The notes below the pieces were generated by a model, which was not told where the DNA came from, ran no database searches, and saw nothing but the letters and a program-made list of their open reading frames with translations. From positions 37,478-55,451 of the forward strand of contig DKDD01000100.1 of NCBI GenBank assembly GCA_002451715.1: 17,974 nucleotides of DNA. The letters are read 5' to 3'. The translations under genes and the position numbers were made by a program. Below are positions 1-6,543 of the stretch, piece after piece (the stretch's first letter is position 1; every line of letters starts with the position of its first letter). This stretch comes from Ruminococcaceae bacterium UBA6857 (lineage in GTDB: Bacteria; Bacillota; Clostridia; Oscillospirales; Acutalibacteraceae).

Positions 1-277
1 CTTCTTTTGCCGGTTCTTCTTTGGGTTCGTCTTTCACTTCGGCGGCTGCGGCTTTTTCTGCCTTTTCTCTTTCGCCGGCGGCAAAGTATGCGTCAAAAGA
101 TTCAACCTCGTTTTGTTTTGTAATTGTGTCAAAAATAAGGTCAAGTTCCGCGTCTTCAAGAGCTGTCATATGCTTTCTCGGTTCTGCGGAAGCACCGTCA
201 AGAATTTCGAGGATTTTTTTGCTGTTGATTCCGAAATCTTTTGCAACCTCGTGAACTCTGTATTTATCTCTTGGCAT
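1..277 (-). CDS. infB: Translation initiation factor IF-2, N-terminal part (runs off left edge)
   Basis: This reading frame starts with ATG at 275-277 and stays open to the window edge, giving the first 92 residues. It begins MPRDKYRVHEVAKDFG, followed by INSKKILEILD. This is the small helical IF2_N domain found at the amino end of bacterial IF-2, which delivers fMet-tRNA to the 30S subunit. After about residue 70 the sequence becomes rich in Ala, Glu and Lys, as in the flexible linker of IF-2; the GTPase domain would lie outside the window. An AAAGGAA ribosome binding site sits 7 bases before the ATG. It follows ylxQ by 32 bases on the same strand, the usual nusA-operon order. The identification rests on the N-terminal domain and on the gene context. 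Confidence 0.93.
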   Translation of the reverse strand, partial: MPRDKYRVHEVAKDFGINSKKILEILDGASAEPRKHMTALEDAELDLIFDTITKQNEVESFDAYFAAGEREKAEKAAAAEVKDEPKEEPAKE

Positions 278-309
278 GTAATCATTCCTTTCTCTGTGGT
301 TTCCGGAAA

Positions 310-630
310 TCACGGATTATCCGGAGCAAACATTGACAAAAGCTTTTTTGAAAAACCTTCGTCGTTTATCGAAATAACGGCAGCTTTTGTGCCGATTGCT
401 TTTGAAAGTTCTTTCATTTCGAACTGCGCTTTCAAAACGGGTATGTTCTTGTTTTCATAGGAGCAAGCGTGTCTGATTTCTTTTTCAAGCCTTTCGGAAG
501 CGTCAAGACAAAGCACGCAAAGCTTTGCTTTGTTTTTGACAATGCTTTCAATCACGGCGTCGTGACCGGAGGCAAGTCTTCCCGCGCGGCGCGCAAGACC
601 GAAAAGAGAAAGAATTTTTTCGTCATTCAT
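310..630 (-). CDS. ylxQ: L7Ae-family ribosomal/RNA-binding protein YlxQ
   Basis: A 106-residue protein starting MNDEKILSLFGLARRAG, followed by GRLASGHDAV. This is the typical opening of the L7Ae/L30e-like proteins encoded between ylxR and infB in Firmicutes. Family members bind kink-turn RNA; the cellular target of YlxQ is not well defined. I place the start at the ATG at 628-630, not at an in-frame start 120 bases upstream, because a GGAGATGGAAGAGA stretch precedes this ATG and the longer form would add 40 basic residues lying wholly inside ylxR. With this start it overlaps the end of ylxR by 8 bases, suggesting translational coupling. The LFGLARRAG and DAS/KNIP segments and the length fit the family. 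Confidence 0.9.
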   Translation of the reverse strand: MNDEKILSLFGLARRAGRLASGHDAVIESIVKNKAKLCVLCLDASERLEKEIRHACSYENKNIPVLKAQFEMKELSKAIGTKAAVISINDEGFSKKLLSMFAPDNP

Positions 631-910
631 TCTCTTCCATCTCCTTTTCCATGCGGTCAAAAACTTCTTCCGGGATTTTGCAGGAGAGTGCACGCTCAAT
701 TCTTCTTGCTTTTCTTGCAAGCGCAAGGCAAGAAGCCTTTTTGCACACATATGCCCCGCGGCCGGCCTTTTTTCCGCTCAGGTCAAGGCTTATTTCATAA
801 TCGTCTTCGCCCTCGCCTGTTTTTGTTTTAACAACTCTTACAAGTTCTTTTTTCGGAAGCATTTCGCCGCAACCGAGACATTTTCTCATCGGAACTTTTT
901 TTGTGTGCAT
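623..910 (-). CDS. ylxR: YlxR (DUF448) RNA-binding protein
   Basis: A 95-residue basic protein. It carries the two hallmarks of the YlxR/DUF448 family: an N-terminal RKCLGCGE (Cys11, Cys14) and GRGAYVC at residues 50-56, with a further Cys at 61. The family is a small nucleic-acid-binding protein encoded almost invariably between nusA and infB; an association with RNase P and a role in regulation have been proposed for members. Start is ATG at 908-910, preceded by AAGGAG 9 bases upstream. It lies 18 bases after nusA and overlaps ylxQ. The C-terminus is strongly acidic (MEKEMEENE). Confidence 0.93.
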   Translation of the reverse strand: MHTKKVPMRKCLGCGEMLPKKELVRVVKTKTGEGEDDYEISLDLSGKKAGRGAYVCKKASCLALARKARRIERALSCKIPEEVFDRMEKEMEENE

Positions 911-928
911 TGTGTCAACTCCTTATAA

Positions 929-2008
929 TTACTCTTCTTCGCCTGTGCTTTCTTCTTTTGCACTTTCGGAAGCGGCGCTCAAAGGCTTGATGTCAATCTT
1001 CCAGCCGGTGAGTCTTGCGGCAAGGCGAACGTTCTGTCCCTTGTTTCCGATTGCGAGCGAAAGCTGGCTGTCCGGAACAACAACGTGGCAGCTCTTCTGC
1101 TGGGTTTCGTCAATATCAACCGAAAGAACCTGTGCGGGAGCAAGCGATGCGGCAATGTATTCGGCAGGGTCTTCGCTGTAGCGGACGATGTCGATTTTTT
1201 CTCCGCCGAGAGAATCAATAATGTTGTTTACGCGCTGACCTCTTTGACCGATGCAGGCGCCGACAGCGTCAACGTTTTCATCCTTGCTTGAAACGGCAAT
1301 TTTTGTTCTTGAGCCTGCTTCTCTTGAAACAGACATGATTTCAACAATACCGTCATAAATTTCCGGAACTTCGGTTTCAAAAAGTCTTTTGACAAGACCG
1401 GGATGTCTTCTTGAAATGCTTGCATAGCTTGTTGTTCCCTCTTCTTTGATTGAGGCAACATAAACTTTGATAAGCTGACCGGGTTTAAGGTTGTCGTTCG
1501 GAAGCTGGTCGGCTTTCGGGAAGAAAGCGTTTGCTCTTCCGATTTCGATTGTTGCGTCGCCGGTTTCGGGATCAACCATTTGAACTTTTGCGGTAACAAC
1601 TTCCTGGAATCTGTTCTGGAACTCTTTTGACGCAAGTTCTCTTTCGGCCTCTCTGATACCCTGGCGAATAACGCTTTTTGCGGTCTGGGCAACAATACGT
1701 CCGAACTTTTTCGGGTCAAGGTTAATTTGAACAACCGAACCGACCTGTGCGTTCGGGTCATAGTTTCTTGCTTCTTCAAGAGTCATTTCCGCGGCGGGTT
1801 CGGTAACTTCGTCAACAACGGCAATGTTTACATATACGCTCATAGTCTGCTTTTCGGGGTCGATTTCGCAAACAACGTTGTCGCGGTTGCCATACTGATT
1901 TTTGGTTGCGGAAATGATTGCCGCCTTAATCTTTTCATAGATATAGTCGGCAGAAATTCCTTTTTCGGTTTCAAGAAGCTTCACCGCTTCAAAAAAATCT
2001 TTGTTCAT
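929..2008 (-). CDS. nusA: Transcription termination/antitermination factor NusA
   Basis: A 359-residue NusA of typical Firmicutes length, lacking the C-terminal acidic repeats of the proteobacterial form. Domains in order: RNA-polymerase-binding N-terminal domain (about 1-130, starting MNKDFFEAVKLLETEKG), S1 domain (about 135-200), KH1 (about 205-280, with loop GQRG at 254-257) and KH2 (about 300-342, with loop GNKG at 321-324). The end is a short Ser/Glu-rich acidic tail. NusA modulates pausing, intrinsic termination and antitermination. The start at ATG 2006-2008 is supported by the conserved opening, although the AAAGGA is about 14 bases away, further than usual. It follows rimP by 42 bases and precedes ylxR by 18. 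Confidence 0.97.
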   Translation of the reverse strand: MNKDFFEAVKLLETEKGISADYIYEKIKAAIISATKNQYGNRDNVVCEIDPEKQTMSVYVNIAVVDEVTEPAAEMTLEEARNYDPNAQVGSVVQINLDPKKFGRIVAQTAKSVIRQGIREAERELASKEFQNRFQEVVTAKVQMVDPETGDATIEIGRANAFFPKADQLPNDNLKPGQLIKVYVASIKEEGTTSYASISRRHPGLVKRLFETEVPEIYDGIVEIMSVSREAGSRTKIAVSSKDENVDAVGACIGQRGQRVNNIIDSLGGEKIDIVRYSEDPAEYIAASLAPAQVLSVDIDETQQKSCHVVVPDSQLSLAIGNKGQNVRLAARLTGWKIDIKPLSAASESAKEESTGEEE

Positions 2009-2050
2009 TTTTTATAATCAATCCTTTCCGGTATATTACAATATAATGTT

Positions 2051-2524
2051 TTATATCATGTCGAAATCGTCAAGCTTTACCCAAGCGGCTTCCTTTTTAC
2101 CTACGGAAAGACCGCTTTCGTCCTCAAAACGAACGGTGATCATGCCGTCGTCATAGCTTTCGAGAATGCCCGAAAATTCGCGCTTTCCGTCAACGGGACG
2201 AATTGTTTTAAGTTTGACTTTTTCGCCGATGTACTTTTGAAAATGTTCGTCGCGAACAAGTTCGCGTTCAACGCCGGGCGAGCTGACTTCAAGGCAATAT
2301 GCCTGTTCAATGAGGTCGGCTTCGTCAAGCGGATCGTTCAGCGCACGGCTCATCTCAACGCAGTCGTCAATTCCGACGCCGCCTTCCTTGTCAATAAAAA
2401 TGCGAAGAAACCAGCCCGTGCCCTCTTTGAGAAAGCGAATGTCCCAAATTTGAAGTCCGAGCTTTTCGGCGATCGGTTCGGCGATCGCACGCACCGCGGA
2501 AACGGTGTTCGAGTCTTTTGCCAT
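2051..2524 (-). CDS. rimP: Ribosome maturation factor RimP
   Basis: A 157-residue protein with the RimP signature: IAEPIAEKLGLQIWDIRF near the start, FLRIFIDKEGGVGIDDC, then YCLEVSSPGVERELV, and an Sm-like C-terminal domain ending in a KLDDFDMI-type tail. RimP helps assemble the 30S subunit. I choose ATG at 2522-2524 because AAAGGAG lies 8 bases upstream. An in-frame TTG two codons earlier would sit almost on top of that site. It is the first gene of the rimP-nusA-ylxR-ylxQ-infB operon, directly behind the promoter and structured leader described separately. Confidence 0.95.
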   Translation of the reverse strand: MAKDSNTVSAVRAIAEPIAEKLGLQIWDIRFLKEGTGWFLRIFIDKEGGVGIDDCVEMSRALNDPLDEADLIEQAYCLEVSSPGVERELVRDEHFQKYIGEKVKLKTIRPVDGKREFSGILESYDDGMITVRFEDESGLSVGKKEAAWVKLDDFDMI

Positions 2525-2631
2525 ATGCAACGCTCCTTTTTGATTTTTGAATCCGCCGACCCTTTCGACCGGCGAAAAGGCAATAAAGAAGAGCGGACTT
2601 CAAAAGCCCACTCTGAGTTAACAAATCTACC
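2525..2631 (-). promoter_or_regulatory. Structured 5' leader of the rimP-nusA-infB operon
   Basis: This is the predicted untranslated leader between the mapped promoter and rimP. It holds an 11-bp hairpin at 2590-2614: AGAGTGGGCTT, loop TTG, AAGTCCGCTCT in transcript sense, with two G-U pairs that only work on the minus-strand RNA. A second, smaller hairpin (CGCCG/CGGCG, arms 2554-2558 and 2570-2574) follows. The first hairpin is followed by TCTTCTTTATT, a broken U-run, so it might act as a weak attenuator. From memory, similar hairpins often precede rimP in Firmicutes; what it does here is inference. The same region ends in the rimP ribosome binding site. Confidence 0.65.
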
Positions 2632-2637
2632 TTTGAT

Positions 2638-2666
2638 ATAATACCACAATACCGCGCAAATATCAA
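2638..2666 (-). promoter_or_regulatory. Sigma-A-type promoter of the rimP operon
   Basis: On the minus strand, TTGATA (2661-2666) is separated by exactly 17 bases from TATTAT (2638-2643). Five of six bases match the consensus in each box. Transcription would start near base 2631, about 107 bases before rimP. This is the only good promoter I found ahead of the operon. Confidence 0.8.
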
Positions 2667-3077
2667 GCCTTTTATTCATTTATTTTTTGAAAGGGCGAAA
2701 AAACGAATCTTCTGCACGTTTATCCCTCTTTTAAAAGTCATTCTTTTTTTGTTTGTGTTTTCAAAAAACATGTCGTTTTCGACATGCACACAAAATCTTG
2801 TGTAAAGGTTTTTGCCTTACACAATTTTCAAAGCAAGGACTTTTTTGAACTTTTTGGGGGTAAAAAATGCATATTCGCCGCCAAAAATGTATATGCACAG
2901 AAACGCTGAATAATGAATAATTATCACCGAAAATGTTGAAAACTATGTTAGGAAAGTTAAAAAGTTTACATTTTTTAGCGTTTATTTTTATTGTAAGTAA
3001 ATTTATTGTTGAAAACCTTTTGTTTTTAACATTTTTAACGAAGTTTTCAACATTGTAAGTTTTGCACCTTTACAAAT
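2667..3077. other. Gene-free AT-rich intergenic region with many inverted repeats
   Basis: About 410 bases with no plausible coding region, lying between the terminator of the rsmA transcript and the rimP promoter (same strand). It holds several repeats. A 13-bp perfect inverted repeat AATGTTGAAAACT (2932-2944) / AGTTTTCAACATT (3042-3054) is accompanied by a third copy of the TGTTGAAAAC core at 3007-3016. A direct repeat ATTGTAAGT lies at 2990-2998 and 3052-3060. TGCATAT (2868-2874) is inverted as ATATGCA (2891-2897). An imperfect hairpin occupies 2798-2824 and a perfect one 2769-2786. I find no convincing promoter in it. The TTTTCAACA core differs by one base from the TTTTCCACA type of DnaA box, but no dnaA or dnaN is present. 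Confidence 0.6.
2763..2786 (-). terminator. Terminator-like hairpin in the gene-free region
   Basis: In minus-strand sense CATGTCG, loop AAAA, CGACATG (arms 2780-2786 and 2769-2775) is followed by TTTTTT. Shape and U-run fit an intrinsic terminator, although the stem is only 7 bp. It has no gene directly upstream: the preceding transcript already has a stronger terminator at 3078-3117. It could be a backup terminator or the end of an unannotated small RNA. Confidence 0.45.
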
Positions 3078-3117
3078 AAAAAACAGCCGTAAAGTTATTT
3101 TTCTTTACGACTGTTTT
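3078..3117 (-). terminator. Intrinsic terminator after the sensor-like membrane gene
   Basis: In minus-strand sense AAAACAGTCGTAAAG pairs over 15 bp with CTTTACGGCTGTTTT around an 8-base A-rich loop, and is followed by more T. The central pair is U-G on the minus strand but C-A on the plus strand, so the structure favours minus-strand transcripts. It closes the rsmA operon about 58 bases after the stop of the membrane-protein gene. Another 8-bp inverted repeat (3126-3133 / 3159-3166) lies between the two. Confidence 0.85.
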
Positions 3118-3174
3118 AGACTTGCTTTCGGTCAAAGCATCAAAATTTTCCGCGCTCCGACCGAAAAATGCATA

Positions 3175-4494
3175 TCATTTCTCTTTTTTCACCTTTCTTA
3201 TCGCGTCAAAAGCTTTATAAATAATCGTGTTTGTGAAAAGTGTTTTATGAAGCCAGTGACGCTTTATGCAGCAGATTGCGGCAAGGGTGAAAAGAACAAA
3301 AATTGTGCTGCAAATCTCTGCACGAGCAACAAAATATTCCGGCGAAAGAGTAAGCCATGTTGTGTTGAGGTGTGGATTAAGAATCAGATAAACCGAGTTT
3401 TCGGTCAGTATCAGCATTGAAGCCGCAATCAAAATATGAACAAGAATGTGAAGATCATTCGGAAGTTTGTCGCTCAGTGCATATTTTATTGCACCCTCAT
3501 GCTCGCGGTGTCCCGAAATTCGAAGAAGAACAACCGCAAGGAAAATGCCGATAAAACCGAAAACAGCAGTCAGAATCAACCGCTTTGAAACATCAGAATA
3601 AACCTCTTTATAATTGTTTTCAATGCTCTTGCAGTTGTCGTCAAAAATCAAACCGCCGGAGAACGAAACAAAAAGGTCAAAGTTTTTTCCAAACTCATCG
3701 GAAAGTTCTTGAACCACCGGAAACAGGTTTTGAAGCGAACCCGGAACATAATACGGGCTTTTTGAGTTAAAAACCATCAAGCAGTTTTCAAGCGAAGAAA
3801 AATATTTTTGCGCTTCCTCGTTTGTCGAAACCGGAGCGTTTGAAACAAGGCGGTTATTTTCACGGTCGAAAACGGCAAAGTAGACCGAATTGAGGCTTTC
3901 AATATAGCTCACAACCGCATTATAATCTTCGTCAACGCGCTTTCTGTTTTCAATAAGTGCGTCGTATTTTTCGCGGTAATACTTTTGCACCGCCGTCTCG
4001 TTAATTGTATATGCGCCATCGTTGTTAACCGAAACAAAGCCGTCTTTTAAATATTCTTCGTCAACTTCATTATGTGCGGTCTGATAACGCAGAATTTCAA
4101 TTACGGTTTCAATTTGTTTTTTGCAGTTGTCGTTTTCTTCTTCAAGAATGAAACGAATCATATCGGGATTCGAAAAGCCTTCGGGATCCTGATACTGAAG
4201 CGAGTAAGTCAGAATGTTTTCAAAAGCTGTCTTGACCTCCTCTTCAAAAGGTTCGCTTTCCTCATAATTAAAGCGCGGGCCTTGAGTAAAGACATTGACA
4301 ACATACGATTCTTTTTTTGTATAAAGCACAATAACATCAAGCACCTGCGATGCGCAAAAGAATGTCAAAACCGCAATCAAAAACGCAATGAATGCCTTTG
4401 ACGACGTGAGATAAATCGAGTTTCTGAACGCAGAAAAAAGATCTTTTTGTCTGTCTTTTGAATTACGTTTTTCTTCTTCCGGAATGGTTTCCAT
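3175..4494 (-). CDS. Sensor-like four-helix membrane protein, no recognisable output domain
   Basis: 439 residues. A charged cytoplasmic N-terminus (1-33) leads into a membrane helix at about 34-58. A mostly hydrophilic region of about 245 residues (60-305), probably extracytoplasmic, follows. Three further hydrophobic helices lie at about 306-326, 348-372 and 391-410, and the end is short and basic. The arrangement, including the SGHREHEGAIKYALSDKLP segment after helix 2, reminds me of the input halves of certain clostridial sensor histidine kinases. There is no HAMP, phospho-acceptor H-box or ATPase domain, and the frame ends cleanly before a terminator. AAAGGAGGAG precedes the ATG. It follows rsmA by 35 bases and probably shares its transcript. 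Function unknown; the kinase-input resemblance is from memory and unverified. Confidence 0.75.
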   Translation of the reverse strand: METIPEEEKRNSKDRQKDLFSAFRNSIYLTSSKAFIAFLIAVLTFFCASQVLDVIVLYTKKESYVVNVFTQGPRFNYEESEPFEEEVKTAFENILTYSLQYQDPEGFSNPDMIRFILEEENDNCKKQIETVIEILRYQTAHNEVDEEYLKDGFVSVNNDGAYTINETAVQKYYREKYDALIENRKRVDEDYNAVVSYIESLNSVYFAVFDRENNRLVSNAPVSTNEEAQKYFSSLENCLMVFNSKSPYYVPGSLQNLFPVVQELSDEFGKNFDLFVSFSGGLIFDDNCKSIENNYKEVYSDVSKRLILTAVFGFIGIFLAVVLLRISGHREHEGAIKYALSDKLPNDLHILVHILIAASMLILTENSVYLILNPHLNTTWLTLSPEYFVARAEICSTIFVLFTLAAICCIKRHWLHKTLFTNTIIYKAFDAIRKVKKEK

Positions 4495-4529
4495 AATATA
4501 TCTCCTCCTTTGCCGCTTTTTGCGCGGTG

Positions 4530-5384
4530 TCAGCGATACAATTCTTTTTGAAAGGCGGCAAAATCAAAAATACTCATTTGCTCCGCACGAACGGTCTTTT
4601 CAAGTCCGGCATTTTCAAGTGCGGCACCAACCGCTTCTTTCGGCATTCCAAGCGAAGAACTTACGGAATTGAGCACGGTTTTTCTTCGCTGAGCAAACGC
4701 AGCCTTGACAATGCGGAAAAACTTTTTTTCGTCCCCGACTTCAACCGGCGGCTCTTTTCTTAAATCAAGCTTTATAACGCTGCTGTCAACTTTCGGAGCG
4801 GGCATAAACGAGCCGCGTGAAACATCAAAAAGCTTTTTCGCTTTTGAATAATAATCAACACAAACCGTGATTGCGCCCGAACCTCTTGAACCACAGCCGG
4901 CAATAAGACGGTCGGCAACCTCTTTTTGAATCATTACGGTAACGCTTTCAATCGGAAGACCGCTTTCAAGAAAACGGGTAATAACCGGCGTCGTTATGTA
5001 ATAAGGAAGGTTTGCACAAACCACAACATTCATACCTTGAAACTTTTCTTCAATCAGCTTATGAAGGTCGATTTTAAGGATATCATCGTTGATGACTTCG
5101 GTGTTTAAACAGCCGTCAAGCGTTTCGGAAAGAACGGGAATAAGGCGCGTGTCAAGTTCGATTGAAACAACCTTTTTGGCTCTTTTTGAAAGTTCCTTTG
5201 TCAGAACGCCGATTCCGGCTCCGACTTCAATCACTCCCGTGTTTTCATCGACACCGCAAAGTTCTGCCATTTTTGGGCAAACGGACGGATTGACAAGAAA
5301 GTTTTGACCAAGCGACTTTGAAAAAGTGAAACCGTGGCGCGAAAGAACGCTTTTAATAACAGAAATATCAGATAAATTTTGCAT
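4530..5384 (-). CDS. rsmA: 16S rRNA dimethyladenosine transferase RsmA (KsgA)
   Basis: A 284-residue SAM-dependent methyltransferase that dimethylates two adjacent adenines near the 3' end of 16S rRNA during 30S maturation. Visible motifs: SLGQNFL (24-30), the SAM loop VIEVGAGIG (51-59), acidic ribose-binding Glu76, Asp101 in NDDIL, and the catalytic NLPYYI (125-130). The C-terminal helical domain carries AFAQRRKTVLN, typical of KsgA/RsmA. Length is normal. Start is ATG at 5382-5384 with AGGAG about 11 bases upstream. It is expressed from a strong promoter that overlaps the galE promoter, and the sensor-like membrane gene follows it. Confidence 0.97.
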   Translation of the reverse strand: MQNLSDISVIKSVLSRHGFTFSKSLGQNFLVNPSVCPKMAELCGVDENTGVIEVGAGIGVLTKELSKRAKKVVSIELDTRLIPVLSETLDGCLNTEVINDDILKIDLHKLIEEKFQGMNVVVCANLPYYITTPVITRFLESGLPIESVTVMIQKEVADRLIAGCGSRGSGAITVCVDYYSKAKKLFDVSRGSFMPAPKVDSSVIKLDLRKEPPVEVGDEKKFFRIVKAAFAQRRKTVLNSVSSSLGMPKEAVGAALENAGLEKTVRAEQMSIFDFAAFQKELYR

Positions 5385-5399
5385 AATTCAAAATGCTCC

Positions 5400-5427
5400 T
5401 TGCATTTTTTAAAATTCGTTGTATAAT
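5400..5427 (+). promoter_or_regulatory. Sigma-A-type promoter of galE
   Basis: TTGCAT (5400-5405) lies 16 bases from a perfect TATAAT (5422-5427). The predicted start near 5434 leaves a leader of under 30 bases before galE, with GAGGTG as ribosome binding site. The box pair overlaps the rsmA leader. Confidence 0.75.
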
Positions 5428-5449
5428 AATCATAATCTATTATACAACG
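5417..5449. repeat. 12-bp perfect inverted repeat carrying both divergent -10 boxes
   Basis: CGTTGTATAATA (5417-5428) and TATTATACAACG (5438-5449) are perfect mirror images around a 9-base centre. Each arm contains one -10 box, one for galE and one for rsmA. The element could be a simple consequence of two back-to-back promoters with the same -10 context, or an operator; the zapA promoter has the same GTTGTATAATA context, which favours the first reading. Confidence 0.8.
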
Positions 5450-5468
5450 AGGTGAAGCATAATGTCAA
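5439..5468 (-). promoter_or_regulatory. Sigma-A-type promoter of rsmA
   Basis: On the minus strand a perfect -35 TTGACA (5463-5468) and a perfect -10 TATAAT (5439-5444) are 18 bases apart. The -35 box overlaps the galE start codon (5462-5464), so the two divergent genes cannot be read from independent DNA. Predicted start near 5432 gives a leader of about 48 bases. Confidence 0.82.
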
Positions 5469-6481
5469 TTCTTGTTACCGGAGGTGCCGGATATATCGGC
5501 TCCCACACCTGTATCGAACTTATGAAAGCGGGTTACGACGTTGTTGTTGTCGATAACTTTTACAACAGCAAACGTGAAGCCCTCAGAAGAATTGCAGAGC
5601 TTGCAAAAAAAGAATTTGCTTTTTATCAATGTGACATCCGCGACGAAGCGGGTCTTGACAAAATTTTTAAAAGCGAAAAGATTGACGCAGTCATTCATTT
5701 TGCCGGTCTCAAGTCGGTTCCCGAATCCTGCAAAAAACCGCTTGAGTATTACGACAACAACATAAACGGAACTCTCACTCTTTGCCGCGTTATGAGAAAG
5801 AACGGCTGCAAACGAATTGTTTTCAGCTCTTCCGCAACGGTTTACGGCATGAACAACATTTCTCCGCTCAAAGAGACAATGCCCACCGGCGGAACAACAA
5901 ATCCTTACGGCACAACAAAATATATGATTGAGCTTATCCTCAAAGATATTTATACCGCAGACAACGAATGGTCAATCAGTCTTCTCAGATACTTCAACCC
6001 CATCGGAGCACACGAAAGCGGAAGAATCGGCGAAGACCCGAACGGTATTCCGAACAACCTCATGCCTTACATTGCACAGGTTGCTGTCGGAAAGCGCGAA
6101 TATCTCAATGTTTTCGGCGCAGATTACGATACTCCGGACGGAACCGGTGTTCGCGATTACATTCACGTTGTTGACCTTGCTCTCGGCCACGTTAAGGCAC
6201 TTGACAGAGTCCTTTCGCAAAGAGGCTGCGATATCTTCAACCTCGGAACCGGAATCGGATACAGCGTTCTTGACGTTGTTCATGCGTTTGAAAAAGCAAG
6301 CGGCGTAACCGTCAATTATAAAATCGGTCCGCGCCGTCCCGGCGACATTGCAACCTGCTATTCAGACCCGACCAAAGCTTTTGAGGTTCTCGGCTGGAAA
6401 GCGGAAAGAGACCTTGAACAGATGTGCGCCGACTCCTGGCGTTGGCAAAGCAACAATCCCGACGGATATCCCGACAACTGA
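5462..6481 (+). CDS. galE: UDP-glucose 4-epimerase GalE
   Basis: 339 residues, normal for GalE. This short-chain dehydrogenase-like enzyme interconverts UDP-glucose and UDP-galactose (or the N-acetyl forms) using tightly bound NAD. The NAD loop GGAGYIG is at 7-13, Asp31 ends strand 2, Ser124 lies in SSSATVYG, and the catalytic Tyr149 and Lys153 are in NPYGTTK. The C-terminal part contains the usual GRIGEDPNGIPNNLMP, GTGVRDYIHV and GLGW-type (VLGWKAERDL) segments. GAGGTG precedes the ATG. It is a single-gene transcript, divergent from rsmA and ending at a strong terminator. It would supply sugar nucleotides for cell-surface polysaccharide or galactose use; no other galactose gene is in the window. 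Confidence 0.97.
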   Translation: MSILVTGGAGYIGSHTCIELMKAGYDVVVVDNFYNSKREALRRIAELAKKEFAFYQCDIRDEAGLDKIFKSEKIDAVIHFAGLKSVPESCKKPLEYYDNNINGTLTLCRVMRKNGCKRIVFSSSATVYGMNNISPLKETMPTGGTTNPYGTTKYMIELILKDIYTADNEWSISLLRYFNPIGAHESGRIGEDPNGIPNNLMPYIAQVAVGKREYLNVFGADYDTPDGTGVRDYIHVVDLALGHVKALDRVLSQRGCDIFNLGTGIGYSVLDVVHAFEKASGVTVNYKIGPRRPGDIATCYSDPTKAFEVLGWKAERDLEQMCADSWRWQSNNPDGYPDN

Positions 6482-6491
6482 AAATGAACAA

Positions 6492-6529
6492 AAAAACTGC
6501 CGCAATCAAAAACGATTGCGGCAGTTTTT
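6492..6529. terminator. Bidirectional terminator between galE and the lipase-like gene
   Basis: A 16-bp perfect stem, AAAAACTGCCGCAATC paired with GATTGCGGCAGTTTTT, with a 6-base loop. A-run on the left and T-run on the right make it work in both directions. It sits 11 bases after galE and 15 bases after the stop of the convergent minus-strand gene. Confidence 0.93.
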
Positions 6530-6543
6530 ATGTTTTGTTACTT

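Noticed and set aside
1228..1779. 183-codon minus-strand frame inside nusA
   Set aside because: Out-of-frame shadow with a low-complexity basic composition; nusA is complete in the other frame.
2667..3077. Full chromosomal replication origin (oriC)
   Set aside because: The boxes are only DnaA-like, no canonical TTATCCACA cluster is seen, and dnaA, dnaN, rpmH and related neighbours are absent; kept only as a weak possibility in the findings.
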